DNA from: Prochlorococcus sp. AG-347-L21
Lineage (GTDB): Bacteria; Cyanobacteriota; Cyanobacteriia; PCC-6307; Cyanobiaceae
Reading direction: 5' to 3'
DNA: 54,408 nt
Assembly (NCBI GenBank): GCA_003278875.1
Contig: QCCQ01000001.1
Span: forward strand, 1 to 54,408
In this document: positions 9,413-18,952 of the stretch, in pieces
Layout of the letters: the number at the start of each line of letters is the position of its first letter
Numbering within the stretch: the stretch's first letter is position 1
The notes under the pieces: model-generated
The model's input: the letters and a program-made list of their open reading frames with translations, nothing else
What the model was told of the DNA's origin: nothing
Databases searched by the model: none
Program-made: the position numbers and the translations under genes

Positions 9413-11875
9413 TTAAAACTTCCATCCAACTCCAAGTGTATATCTCCAATCTCCACTTAGGTCCTTGCTAGCAACATCTAATCTTAATGGACCAACTGGC
9501 GTTTTAACCCCAACTCCACCTCCAATCGAATAACCAGAACCTGATTTCTGCAATAATTTACCAGGTTTTCCTGGGACATCATTTTGAGAGCCCAAATCAC
9601 TTCCAACATCAAAAAATAAAGCTCCAGATATCATTTTCCAAACAGGGAACCTATATTCTGCAGTGCCTTCAACAAAACTTTTACTTACAGCCAAATCACA
9701 GGATCCCCATCCTCTAATAGATGATGTTCCTCCAATACAAAATGCTTCGTAAGGAGGTAATTCCCCAAGAATGGTTCCCGCCTTAAATTGAAACCCAATA
9801 GCTTGAGGACATTCTTCACTAGTGGCATCACTAGACTTACATGCTTTAGTTAAATTTATTAATTTTGTTGGTATAAAAAATGAATATGAGGCTCTCATTC
9901 TATTAAAAGATGGAGAATCTTTTCCCATTGAGACAAACTGTTCAGTACCAAAGCTTAATCTGTTGCCTGAAGTTGGGTTGGTGAAATTATTCAAGTTATT
10001 TCTAGAAGCACTTGCAATAACACTAACTAATGTATTTTCATCAGGGCATGAACCATCATTTGGAGTAAATCCAATACAAATAATATCGCTTATATTATTT
10101 CTGGTTGTGGTTGGAGTCATATCACCATAAGGTTTTTTGTTTCCATCGCCATCAATCATCTTTACTTTCTTAAAATTCATTCCTGCAAGAACTCTCCAAT
10201 TAGCGACCTTAAATGGATCTCCACCATTTAACGGCCTTGAAAAAGAAAATCCACCCCCTGTTTTTTCTAAAACTACTGATGAAAAAGTATCAGAGCTAGA
10301 TGGAGTTTGATCATCTACAGCATAAAATCTCCCATTTTTTTCACTTTTAAATTCTTGTGGATAATCTCTACTCAGAAAAACATTTGTTCTAAAAGACGTT
10401 TTATGTTTATCTCCTTTAATCCAAGGATCAGATAATGAAAAATTATAAGTTGTTGAATATTCTCCGAAATTTAGGTTTAAATTTGTAGACCATGCTCTTC
10501 CTAGTGCATTTGTTTCCTGCAAACCAATCGTGGCGAAGATACCTGAACTATTGCTATAACCAAGTCCACCTGTTAATGATCCTGTTCTCTGTTCGCTCAG
10601 GTCTAAAAAAATTATGACTTGACCAGGATTTAAATTATCTTGGCCAAGAGATACCTTTACATCATCAAATAATGAAGTGGCATAGAGTCTACCGATATCA
10701 GCTTCTAAAATTTTTCTATTAAATATTGAACCAGGTTGAGTTTTTAATTCTCTTTTTATGACCCAATCTTTTGTTTTCCCTTTTCTAGGTTTTCCATCAA
10801 TAATAGTTTCACCATCAGAACCGAGAAATCTTAATTTTACGTCCGATATAATGCCCTCAGAAACTTTTAATGTTAAAACTCCGTTATCAGAGATTCTATC
10901 TGGTCCAGTAATTCTAGCTAAAGAATAACCCTCTTTCTCATAACGTTTTTTTATTATTTCTATCTTATTTTGAAGTTCATTTAGGTTAAGAGTTGTTCCA
11001 TAATAATTATTAAAAATATCATCTACATATTCATTAGAAAATAAAGAGTTTTTTGGTTTAAGTTCAACTTTCTTCAAAATTGGATTAGGCACTACATTAA
11101 CTATCAGCCTCACACCTAGTGGCCCATCTTGAGACTTTATTTTAACGCCTGAAAACCAACCACTAGCATATATTGAATTGAGGTCTTGATTTAAAATTTG
11201 ATTATTAATAATACTTCCAGGCTTTATGCTCATAGAATCATATGCAGCTAATTCAAGTTTTCTACCCTCAGGATGATTTTCCCAACCTTCAATAATTATT
11301 TCTGAGATGAGAACATTACTTTCTTCCTCTTCTTCTTTACTAGCTAAAAAGATATTTTTGAAACCTTCTAAAGATTGTGGAAATGATGTGGTTGATAAAT
11401 TTGGTTTCTTATTAATTTTTTGAATAACTTGAACTTCTTTGTTTACTAAAATATCTTCTTCTTTTGCCTTCGTTATTAGTTGATTATTAGACTCTTTAAA
11501 ATCTTTTTTTAAAGTTTCAATTTCTTTGTTTTCTAAAATATCTTCTTCTTTTGCCTTTGTTATTAATTGATTATTAGGCTCTTTAAAATCTTTTTTTAAA
11601 ATTTCAATTTCTTTGTTTTCTAAAATATCTTCTTCTTTTGCCTTCGTTATTAATTGATTATTTGATTCTTTAAAATCTTTTTTTAAAGTTTCAATTTCTT
11701 TATCTTGATAAGATTCTTGGTACCTAACCCATTTTATTTTATTTGGAGCTCCATACTTTTTTTCGGAAGAACTTAACGAATCAGCCTTTAATTCATATCC
11801 GCTTAAAAAGAAAAATAATAAAAATAAACCTATACCTGAAAATAAATTCTTAAAAATTATTGTTTGATTTTTCAT
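9413..11875 (-). CDS. bamA: Outer membrane assembly factor BamA (Omp85 family)
   Basis: Central subunit of the machine that folds beta-barrel proteins into the outer membrane. From the ATG at 11875 (820 residues; a TTG 8 codons upstream is less likely) it has a signal peptide (about 1-32), a low-complexity charged stretch, POTRA domains, then a 16-strand barrel. The barrel carries the Omp85 signature GTSSIRGWGS and ends in Phe (GVGWKF), the recognition residue of barrel proteins. Residues 59-145 are three near-identical 29-residue repeats, unusual for BamA. The gene leads lpxC-fabZ-lpxA-lpxB and follows purC. Confidence 0.93.
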   Translation of the reverse strand: MKNQTIIFKNLFSGIGLFLLFFFLSGYELKADSLSSSEKKYGAPNKIKWVRYQESYQDKEIETLKKDFKESNNQLITKAKEEDILENKEIEILKKDFKEPNNQLITKAKEEDILENKEIETLKKDFKESNNQLITKAKEEDILVNKEVQVIQKINKKPNLSTTSFPQSLEGFKNIFLASKEEEEESNVLISEIIIEGWENHPEGRKLELAAYDSMSIKPGSIINNQILNQDLNSIYASGWFSGVKIKSQDGPLGVRLIVNVVPNPILKKVELKPKNSLFSNEYVDDIFNNYYGTTLNLNELQNKIEIIKKRYEKEGYSLARITGPDRISDNGVLTLKVSEGIISDVKLRFLGSDGETIIDGKPRKGKTKDWVIKRELKTQPGSIFNRKILEADIGRLYATSLFDDVKVSLGQDNLNPGQVIIFLDLSEQRTGSLTGGLGYSNSSGIFATIGLQETNALGRAWSTNLNLNFGEYSTTYNFSLSDPWIKGDKHKTSFRTNVFLSRDYPQEFKSEKNGRFYAVDDQTPSSSDTFSSVVLEKTGGGFSFSRPLNGGDPFKVANWRVLAGMNFKKVKMIDGDGNKKPYGDMTPTTTRNNISDIICIGFTPNDGSCPDENTLVSVIASASRNNLNNFTNPTSGNRLSFGTEQFVSMGKDSPSFNRMRASYSFFIPTKLINLTKACKSSDATSEECPQAIGFQFKAGTILGELPPYEAFCIGGTSSIRGWGSCDLAVSKSFVEGTAEYRFPVWKMISGALFFDVGSDLGSQNDVPGKPGKLLQKSGSGYSIGGGVGVKTPVGPLRLDVASKDLSGDWRYTLGVGWKF
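11441..11701 (-). repeat. Three tandem 87-bp repeats inside bamA
   Basis: Three in-frame 87-bp units, almost identical at the DNA level, encode 29 residues each. Each unit starts KEIE(T/I)LKKDFKE and ends AKEEDILEN or a close variant. The predicted product is a charged, helical linker between the signal peptide and the first POTRA domain. The close DNA identity points to recent duplication, and copy number probably varies between strains. Confidence 0.92.
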
Positions 11876-11905
11876 AGTATTCTTAATCAAAAATTTCAAA
11901 AAGAT

Positions 11906-12643
11906 TTATTGAGAACTAAAGAAGTTAACTATCCTATTGTTGATTTCAGTATAGGCTTCTATCAAGCCACCCAAATCATTTCTGAATCGATCTTTATCAA
12001 GACTTCGCATCTTAACATCTATCGTATTAAGATCCCATAATCTACAGTTGTCAGGACTAAATTCATCAGCCAAAACTATTTGCCCTTGTTTATTCTTACC
12101 AAATTCTAACTTAAAATCTACAAGATCAAGATTAATTTTTAAGAAAAAATCTTTTAATAATTTATTTATTGATAATGTTATTTTTTCAATAAGTTCCAAA
12201 TCCTCAATACTTATAATATCAAGTAATCTAATTCTATTTTTAGTTAAAAGGGGATCATTTAATTCATCATTTTTAAAATAGAGATCAATTAATGGTTCCT
12301 TCAATAACGAACCTGGAATTAAGGTCGTTTGCTTACAAATAGATCCATAAGCCCTATTTCTAAGGACTACTTCGAGAGGAATGATTTTTATTTTTTGGGC
12401 TATTATTGAATTATTATTTCGTAAACCAATAAAATGAGTTGGTATGCCATTTTTATGAAGAAATTCGAAAATTTTTGAGGTAATAAGACAATTTAATTCT
12501 CCTTTACCCTTAAACTGAGCTTTCTTTAATGCATTAAAAGCAGTTGCATCGTCTTTGAATTCGATGATCACTTTTTCAACATCTTCATGAGAAAATATCT
12601 TTTTAGCCTTTCCTTCATAAATTAATTCGAGTTTATTCTTCAT
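11906..12643 (-). CDS. purC: SAICAR synthetase (phosphoribosylaminoimidazole-succinocarboxamide synthase)
   Basis: Joins CAIR and aspartate to SAICAR in purine synthesis. The 245-residue protein has the N-terminal ATP-binding LIYEGKAKKIF, the substrate loop VVLRNRAYGS and the signature LVDFKLEFG, followed by DEFSPDNCRLWD. Length is normal. It stands upstream of bamA and diverges from purD, its pathway partner, across 139 nt that should hold both promoters. Confidence 0.97.
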   Translation of the reverse strand: MKNKLELIYEGKAKKIFSHEDVEKVIIEFKDDATAFNALKKAQFKGKGELNCLITSKIFEFLHKNGIPTHFIGLRNNNSIIAQKIKIIPLEVVLRNRAYGSICKQTTLIPGSLLKEPLIDLYFKNDELNDPLLTKNRIRLLDIISIEDLELIEKITLSINKLLKDFFLKINLDLVDFKLEFGKNKQGQIVLADEFSPDNCRLWDLNTIDVKMRSLDKDRFRNDLGGLIEAYTEINNRIVNFFSSQ

Positions 12644-12782
12644 AAGAAAGCTTTTTGATAATTAAAATAGAATATAATTAAATTGTTAATCAAAAGGTTT
12701 ACTATCTTAATTCTAAGAATCTTGTCAACCTACTCTAAATAAGTTTCCCCTTTAAAAAAGTAAGAAAGAATAAAATTAAATT
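12644..12782. promoter_or_regulatory. Divergent purC / purD promoter region
   Basis: 139 nt between two divergent purine genes. It is AT-rich with no ORF. Shared control of the two genes is plausible from layout, but I could not identify an operator by eye. Confidence 0.4.
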
Positions 12783-14114
12783 ATGAGTTTTAAACTAACA
12801 ATTCCTAATATTAATAAAAAACTTGAAAATATTTTGATAATTGGTAGTGGAGGTAGAGAAAATTCATTGGGCTGGGCAATACAAAAAAATGAGTCAATAA
12901 AAAAAATATATCTGTCACCAGGTAATGGTGGATCCGAAAAAATTAAGAAGTGCATAAGGATAAATTTAGACATAACCGAAAAAAAAGATTTAGTCAAAAA
13001 TCTTAAATCTTTAGACATTGATTTAGTTGTAATTGGACCAGAAATTCCCTTAGCAGCGGGATTAGGAGATTACCTTCGTAAGAATGATTTCGATGTATTT
13101 GGCCCAAATCAAGATGGGGCAAAATTGGAATACAGTAAATCTTGGGCGAAGGAATTCATGAAAAACGCAAATATTCCAACTTCAAAATTTTGGAAAATAG
13201 ACTCTTTTGAAAAGGCGAAGAAGGTTATTGATAGTTCTAAAGATCCTTTAGTAGTAAAAGCTGATGGATTAGCTTCAGGGAAAGGGGTTTTTATTCCTAA
13301 ATCAAAAGATGAATGTCTTCAAGCCACAAAAATAATTTTCGATGGGAAGTTTGGTGAATCAGGGCAAGTAGTAGTTTTAGAAGAAAAAATTGAAGGGCCA
13401 GAAGTTTCAATTTTTGCACTTTGTGATGGAGAAAAATATGTATTACTTCCATCTGCACAAGATCATAAACGTTTGAATGAAAACGATGAAGGGCCAAATA
13501 CTGGTGGTATGGGTGCGTACTCTCCTACTCCCCTAGTAACACCAGATCTCCTTGAAGAAATTATTAAAGAGATAATTAAACCGACAATTGATGAATTAAG
13601 AAGAAAAAAAATCGATTATCGCGGAGTACTCTATTTTGGTCTGATGATCACGAATTCAGGCCCCAAAGTTATAGAATATAACTGCAGATTTGGTGATCCT
13701 GAATGTCAAACAATAATGCCTTTATTGGATAAAAGTTTCGTTAAAGTTTTACAGCTGTGTGCGATGGGAAATTTAAAAGGAAATGAAAAAATAGACATTT
13801 CCAATAAATTTAGCGGTTGTGTTATTGCCACCTCCAAAGGCTACCCTAACGAATATAAAACTGGCTTTCAAATAAAAATTGGTATGATTGATTCTAAGGA
13901 TTGTCAAATCTTCGACTCAGGTACTTCTCTAAGTGAAAATGGCAAATTGCTAACTGATGGAGGAAGAGTTTTAAGTATTGTCTGTCAAGATAAAAATTTC
14001 GATATGGTTTTTGAGAAAGCATACAAAAATTTAAAAGAAATTCATTTTGAGGGTATTTACTTCAGAAATGACATAGGTCATCAAGTCAGAAAAAACTTTT
14101 CTGGGGAGAATTAA
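12783..14114 (+). CDS. purD: Phosphoribosylamine-glycine ligase (GAR synthetase)
   Basis: ATP-grasp enzyme joining phosphoribosylamine and glycine in purine synthesis. The 443-residue protein starts its fold with ILIIGSGGRENSLGWAI. It has the central ATP-grasp segments VVKADGLASGKGV and EEKIEGPEVSIFAL, and the signature RFGDPECQTIMP. Length is typical. nblS begins 4 nt downstream, so the kinase gene is probably transcribed with purD. Confidence 0.97.
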   Translation: MSFKLTIPNINKKLENILIIGSGGRENSLGWAIQKNESIKKIYLSPGNGGSEKIKKCIRINLDITEKKDLVKNLKSLDIDLVVIGPEIPLAAGLGDYLRKNDFDVFGPNQDGAKLEYSKSWAKEFMKNANIPTSKFWKIDSFEKAKKVIDSSKDPLVVKADGLASGKGVFIPKSKDECLQATKIIFDGKFGESGQVVVLEEKIEGPEVSIFALCDGEKYVLLPSAQDHKRLNENDEGPNTGGMGAYSPTPLVTPDLLEEIIKEIIKPTIDELRRKKIDYRGVLYFGLMITNSGPKVIEYNCRFGDPECQTIMPLLDKSFVKVLQLCAMGNLKGNEKIDISNKFSGCVIATSKGYPNEYKTGFQIKIGMIDSKDCQIFDSGTSLSENGKLLTDGGRVLSIVCQDKNFDMVFEKAYKNLKEIHFEGIYFRNDIGHQVRKNFSGEN

Positions 14115-14118
14115 GTTT

Positions 14119-16185
14119 ATGGTGGATACCGATAATCGAGAAAGTAGAAAATATAACATCAATGATAATGAAGATATGCATAATAACCATTGGATTAATG
14201 GACTCCTCTCTTGGTGGAGTAGGTTCAGTTTAAGAACAAAGTTGTTAGCTATAGCGACTCTTGTCGTGAGCCTCTTAATGACAGGAATAACTTTTTTTGC
14301 ACTAAATAGTATTCAAAGAGATGCCGGCATGAATGATACTAGATATGCTCGAGATCTTGGCTTATTGTTATCTGGGAATGTTACAGAATTAGTCGCTAAT
14401 AATCAAAAAAAAGAAATCTCAAATGTAGCTGAAAAGTTTTGGCGATCAAGTCGAAACCTTCGTTATATTTTCTTTACTGATGCTGAAGATATTGTTCAAC
14501 TTGGGATACCAATCAGTGCGACACCAACGAGCTCAGACAGTCAGTTTCAGCTCACTCGAAAATTAAAACTTCCATCAGAATTGAAGAAGAGACCTCAATT
14601 CCCTTTGGTTAGGCAGCATGCAACTCCTCAAGGTCAAGTAACAGATGTATTTGTCCCAATGTTGTGGAAAGGCAAATATCTTGGAACTTTAGCTTTGGGA
14701 GTCACCCCTAACAAAAAAGCATTAGCCAGTGCCGCCTTAACTAGAGAAGTAACCATTGCAGTTTTTATTTCTATTTGGGTTTTAGTAATACTTGGAGCTG
14801 TATTTAATGCCCTTACTATCACAAGACCAGTTAGAGAGTTAGTCAGAGGTGTTAGAGAAATTTCAAGAGGAAATTTTAAATCCAGAATTTCTTTACCCAT
14901 GACAGGTGATCTAGGAGAACTCTTAAATGGATTTAACCGCATGGCAACACAGTTAGAAAATTATGACGAAGCTAATATAGAAGAACTAAAAGCGGCACAA
15001 ATCAAGCAGCAATCTTTAATAGCTACCATGGCTGATGGTGCAATATTATTGGACTCACAGGGCAAGATTGTACTTACTAATCCAACAGCAAAGAGATTAT
15101 TTCGTTGGGAAGGAAGATTTCTAGAAGGTAAACATTTTTTAAATGAAATCCCCGAGATTTTATCCAATGATTTACATACAAATATAGAATCTATTTTAAA
15201 TAGGGAAAAGGAGAAGGACGATTTAAGATTCAGTTTAGGAGAACCAGCAAGAACTTTAAGAATTGTCTTGCAATCAGTCTTAGATACCAATAAAGTTGAA
15301 TTAAAAGGAATTGCTGTAACAATCCAAGATTTAACTAGAGAAGTTGAACTTAACGCGGCACAAAATAGATTCATAAGCAATGTATCGCATGAATTAAGGA
15401 CACCACTTTTTAATATTAAAAGTTATGTAGAGACCTTACATGATTTAAAAGATCAGCTTACTGATGAAGAACAAATAGAATTTTTGGGAATTGCAAACTC
15501 AGAAACTGATAGGTTAACAAGACTTGTAAATGATGTATTAGATTTATCTAGGTTGGAATCCGGGAAAATTGTTCAGCTAGAGCAAATGGAAATAAAACCA
15601 GCAATAGAACAGACTCTTAGAAATTATAGACTTAATGCTTCAGAAAAAAATGTTTCACTAGCTCATGAAATAGAGGAAACTATTCCTCCAATCCTTGGAA
15701 ATTTTGATTTACTTTTGCAGGTTTTTGATAATTTACTAGGAAATGGATTGAAATTTAGTCCAAAAAACAGCGCCATAACTATAAGAGCCTATACTTGGCC
15801 AGATTCCTGTCCTGCTTTCCCCCCAATTATTAAAAATGATGCGGCCCCTCAATGTGAATTAGTTTCACCACTTCCAAAAGTAAGAATTGAGATTGCCGAT
15901 ACTGGTTCAGGAATATCTCAGGCTGATCAAGAAAAGATATTTGATCGTTTTTATAGAGTAGAGAATTCCGTCCATACTGAGCAAGGTACCGGTTTAGGTT
16001 TGTCTATAGTACGGGGAATAATTGAAAAACATGGTGGTGAGATTCGTATGGCTAGTGAATTAGGAGTAGGAACAACTTTCTGGTTTGATTTGGCTTTAGC
16101 ACAATCAGATAAAGATGAATTGTTGACAAAAGCTCTTAATAATTCGAATTCTTTTTCAGGTTCTGAAATTAAAGAAATTATCTAA
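14119..16185 (+). CDS. nblS: NblS/Hik33-type sensor histidine kinase
   Basis: Membrane histidine kinase of the cyanobacterial NblS (Hik33, DspA, ycf26) type, known to control high-light, cold and nutrient-stress genes, including hli genes, in other cyanobacteria. Domains of the 688-residue protein: membrane segment about 41-63, periplasmic part, second membrane segment about 209-231, HAMP about 230-285, PAS about 290-400, HisKA with FISNVSHELRTPLF (phospho-His424), then HATPase with NLLGNGLKFSP, ADTGSGIS and GTGLGLS. All catalytic boxes are intact. It starts 4 nt after purD and meets kaiC tail to tail with about 4 nt overlap. Three hli genes in this window are plausible targets (inference). 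Confidence 0.9.
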   Translation: MVDTDNRESRKYNINDNEDMHNNHWINGLLSWWSRFSLRTKLLAIATLVVSLLMTGITFFALNSIQRDAGMNDTRYARDLGLLLSGNVTELVANNQKKEISNVAEKFWRSSRNLRYIFFTDAEDIVQLGIPISATPTSSDSQFQLTRKLKLPSELKKRPQFPLVRQHATPQGQVTDVFVPMLWKGKYLGTLALGVTPNKKALASAALTREVTIAVFISIWVLVILGAVFNALTITRPVRELVRGVREISRGNFKSRISLPMTGDLGELLNGFNRMATQLENYDEANIEELKAAQIKQQSLIATMADGAILLDSQGKIVLTNPTAKRLFRWEGRFLEGKHFLNEIPEILSNDLHTNIESILNREKEKDDLRFSLGEPARTLRIVLQSVLDTNKVELKGIAVTIQDLTREVELNAAQNRFISNVSHELRTPLFNIKSYVETLHDLKDQLTDEEQIEFLGIANSETDRLTRLVNDVLDLSRLESGKIVQLEQMEIKPAIEQTLRNYRLNASEKNVSLAHEIEETIPPILGNFDLLLQVFDNLLGNGLKFSPKNSAITIRAYTWPDSCPAFPPIIKNDAAPQCELVSPLPKVRIEIADTGSGISQADQEKIFDRFYRVENSVHTEQGTGLGLSIVRGIIEKHGGEIRMASELGVGTTFWFDLALAQSDKDELLTKALNNSNSFSGSEIKEII

Positions 16186-17712
16186 TTTTTATCTAACCCT
16201 TTAAAAACATTTTGAACATTTTGATCGGGCACAACTCTATGAGGGGCACCACTAAATATTTGTTCAAAATTAGAAAAAGAATCTTTTATTTCTGGGCCAC
16301 TATTCGTAATGATAAATTCTCTAATTCGTTTATCATGCCATGACCCCCGCATTTTAAAAACATTTAATGCTCGTGCCATTTCACCTTTAATTTCTACATA
16401 TTGAAGCAATAATATTGTATCCGTAATTGTTGATATATGAGAATCAGTTATAGAATGACTCCCCATAAATTCTTCTGCAGTATTAGTAAAAAAGCCTGCT
16501 ATCTCTTCTTGTTTGGTATAACCGGTAACAGCAATTACAAACTGTCTAAATGCATTCAAACTAACACCCCTGGCTAATGCAGAGAGAGAGTCAATTGCCA
16601 TTCTTTTTGGTTTAAATTGATTAATTTGCGTTTTAATAATTTGTAAGTGATCTTCTAAACCAGTTGATTCAGGATATGCACAAATAATTTTCAATAATCC
16701 ATCACTTTCCATTTTTTCAAAGTCTATTCCCCAGCTAGTCGCATTTCTAAGTAATTGAGCCCTAGATTCTTCATATGCAAAAAGAATTGCTCTTTCATTA
16801 TTGTTATAAGCATCTTCAACAAATTTTGATACAAGCATTGTTTTACCTGTACCAGTAGCTCCAGTGGCGAGAATAATGGAATCTTGAAAATATCCTCCTC
16901 CACACATATCATCAAGATCTTTAACTCCAGAGCTAATCCTAATATTTGAGGATCTCTGCGTTAATCTCATTGCTCCAAGTGCAAACACACTTATTCCATC
17001 CATTCCCATAGTAAATGGATATTCACCTTTCATGTGCACAGTGCCTCTTAACTTCAAAACTTCTAGAGTTCTTCTCCTCTTTTCTGACTCAAGAACATTT
17101 CTTAATAAGACAACATTATCAGATACAAATTCTTCTACTCCATATCTAGCGATTGGTCCATAGTCATCAACCCTTTCTGTAGTCATAACAGTTGTTACAC
17201 CTATTTCTTTTAATCTTGCTATCAGTCTAAATATTTCTCTTCTAACAACGTAAATAGCATCATATTGTTGAAATACTGCAGTTATTGAATCTATTGCAAC
17301 TCTTTTAGCTTTATATTTTCTAATTGCATAACTAATTCTCTCAATAAGACCAGACAAATCAAAGTTACCTGCAACATCCTGACCATCAGGGTCAGGAGAA
17401 GCATCCAAAATAAAAAGTTTATTTTGATCGATTAATTCTTGTAAATCCCAACCAAAACTAGCGGCATTTCTAATAATATCTAAAGGTGATTCTTCAAATG
17501 TTACAAAGATTCCAGGCTCATCAAAGTTACAAATTCCATGGTGTAAATATTGCAGTGAAAAAACAGTTTTACCAGTTCCTGAAGTACCACTAACGAGTGT
17601 ACTTCGTGATACGGGCAACCCCCCCCCTACAAACATCATCAAATCCTTCTATTCCAGTTGGCAATTTCTGTACTTGCATTTTATTTGATTTGCCAAATTT
17701 CTTATCATTCAT
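16182..17712 (-). pseudogene. kaiC: Circadian clock ATPase KaiC, with a +1 frameshift in a G9 tract as given
   Basis: KaiC is the double-RecA clock ATPase, autokinase and autophosphatase. The CI Walker A GTSGTGKT, the CII Walker A GATGTGKT and the phosphorylation region SITDSHISTITDT are intact; the phospho pair would be Ser427-Thr428 after correction. The true start is ATG at 17712 (MNDKKFGKSNKMQVQKLPTG), but a run of nine G on the minus strand (17619-17627) shifts frame after GFDDVCRGG and leads to an early stop. Eight G would give GFDDVCRGGLPVSRSTLVSG and a 509-residue protein. From a TTG at 17642 a 486-residue product lacking the N-terminus is still open. Either a sequence error or a real indel fits. 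KaiB lies upstream. Confidence 0.88.
17619..17627 (-). repeat. Nine-base G homopolymer within kaiC
   Basis: Nine consecutive G on the coding strand (C on the plus strand). Such a tract is rare in DNA this AT-rich and is a hot spot for replication slippage and for sequencing errors. The reading frame downstream needs eight. Confidence 0.95.
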
Positions 17713-17785
17713 AGTTTTGTACTAATAAAACAAAAGTAAAGTTAATTTTTATTTATCTTTAATAATAAAAGTTTTAAATATGTTA

Positions 17786-18100
17786 TTAATCTCCACTATA
17801 TTCAGTTTCAGTTAATTCATCAAAAAGTAGATCTAAACCAATTAAAACTTTCTCTCTATCTGAGAGATCACCTATTATTTTTCTCACTGGTGGTGGTAAA
17901 ATTTTAGCTAATGTTGGGGTGGCTAAAATCTTGTCTTCTTCTGCAAGTTGTGGTTGCTTAAGTACATCAATAACCTTCAAAGCATAAACTCCTTTGAATT
18001 CATTTTCTAAAATTTCTCTTAAAGTATTTAAAGCTCTCATTGAATTTGGAGTATTTCCTGCAACATAGAGTTTTAAAATATATGTTTTTCTTGCTGCCAT
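17786..18100 (-). CDS. kaiB: Circadian clock protein KaiB
   Basis: Thioredoxin-like fold-switching partner of KaiC in the phosphorylation clock. The 104-residue protein has the family N-terminus [35 protein letters not shown] and the C-terminal [18 protein letters not shown], with the usual acidic tail. kaiC follows 73 nt downstream. The other side abuts rplU (divergent, 141 nt). kaiA, which lies there in Synechococcus, is absent, as is known for Prochlorococcus, where the clock is reported to behave like an hourglass. Confidence 0.97.
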   Translation of the reverse strand: MAARKTYILKLYVAGNTPNSMRALNTLREILENEFKGVYALKVIDVLKQPQLAEEDKILATPTLAKILPPPVRKIIGDLSDREKVLIGLDLLFDELTETEYSGD

Positions 18101-18241
18101 CGTAAAGTTCCTTAATTGATATAAAAGATTTAAACAACCCTTGACTTATTACACTACAAAATAAGAAAATAGACAAACTATTATGATTGTTTATTTGGCT
18201 TAATCAAATTATCAATTTGAGCCTGATAGCGTCTTTAAGAT
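18101..18241. promoter_or_regulatory. Divergent kaiB / rplU spacer; former site of kaiA
   Basis: Only 141 nt separates kaiB and rplU. I see no ORF or recognisable KaiA fragment. The gap must carry both promoters. A TTGACT at 18138-18143 in an AT-rich context could be a -35 element on the plus strand, which is weak evidence. Confidence 0.45.
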
Positions 18242-18682
18242 ATGACAAATTCAAAAAATTCCTCAAACAATTCTTCAAAAAGTAATGAATTGTATGCAAT
18301 AGCAGAAACTTCAGGTCAACAATTTTGGTTCGAAGTTAACAGATATTATGATATAGACAGATTAAATGCAAAAGAGAAAGATAAAATAACACTAGAAAAA
18401 GTTTTACTTTTAAAAGACAAGGATTCTATTACTGTCGGAAAACCTTACGTTAAGGATGCAAAAATTGAATTAGAAGTAATCTCACATAAAAGAGATAAGA
18501 AAATTCTTGTATACAAAATGCGTCCGAAAAAAAAGACAAGAAGAAAAATGGGACATAGACAAGAACTTACAAGAGTTATGGTAAAATCTATATCAATAGG
18601 TAAAGGCGCTCCTAAATCTTCTTCAAAAAAAGAAACTGTCAAAAAGGAAACCAAACCAAAATCCGAAAAATCTACAAATTAA
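18242..18682 (+). CDS. rplU: 50S ribosomal protein L21
   Basis: Large-subunit ribosomal protein. The core runs from about residue 17 (LYAIAETSGQQFWFEV) through DKITLEKVLLL and KIELEVISHKRDKKILVYKM to the basic MRPKKKTRRKMGHRQELTRV, matching L21. It carries a Ser/Asn-rich N-terminal extension and a Lys-rich tail, making 146 residues against about 103 in E. coli. Long tails of this kind are common in cyanobacteria. rpmA follows 9 nt downstream, the usual pairing. Confidence 0.95.
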   Translation: MTNSKNSSNNSSKSNELYAIAETSGQQFWFEVNRYYDIDRLNAKEKDKITLEKVLLLKDKDSITVGKPYVKDAKIELEVISHKRDKKILVYKMRPKKKTRRKMGHRQELTRVMVKSISIGKGAPKSSSKKETVKKETKPKSEKSTN

Positions 18683-18691
18683 TCATCTCTA

Positions 18692-18952
18692 ATGGCACAT
18701 AAAAAAGGAACAGGTTCTACTAGGAACGGTCGAGATTCAAATTCCAAAAGATTAGGTGTTAAAGCTTATGGGGGAGAAAAAGTAACTGCTGGATCAATTA
18801 TAATTCGTCAAAGAGGTACATCCTTTTTGCCGGGTATCAATGTTGGTAAAGGTAAAGATGACACACTTTTTGCACTTAAAGAAGGAACCGTAAGTTTTGA
18901 AAGCATCAAAAGAAATTTAAGAAATAGAAAAAGAGTCAATATAGTTATTTAA
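18692..18952 (+). CDS. rpmA: 50S ribosomal protein L27
   Basis: Large-subunit ribosomal protein whose N-terminus reaches the peptidyl transferase centre. The 86-residue sequence begins [16 protein letters not shown] and has [10 protein letters not shown] and [13 protein letters not shown]. It starts directly with the mature-type AHKKG sequence, so no N-terminal cleavage peptide is present. Second gene of the rplU-rpmA operon. Its 3' end overlaps the convergent methyltransferase gene by 8 nt. Confidence 0.97.
   Translation: MAHKKGTGSTRNGRDSNSKRLGVKAYGGEKVTAGSIIIRQRGTSFLPGINVGKGKDDTLFALKEGTVSFESIKRNLRNRKRVNIVI

Noticed and set aside
9822..10130. 102-codon plus-strand frame inside bamA
   Set aside because: Antisense shadow of a well-supported beta-barrel coding region. 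The same applies to similar long antisense frames inside nblS, truB, serA, the DMT transporter and other genes.
16182..17642. Taking the 486-codon frame as the complete kaiC gene
   Set aside because: It begins with a TTG inside the conserved GFDD region, and the normal KaiC N-terminus is readable just upstream in another frame, so the gene is frameshifted rather than short.
18101..18241. A kaiA remnant
   Set aside because: No frame in this 141-nt spacer shows KaiA-like sequence; it is accounted for by two promoters.
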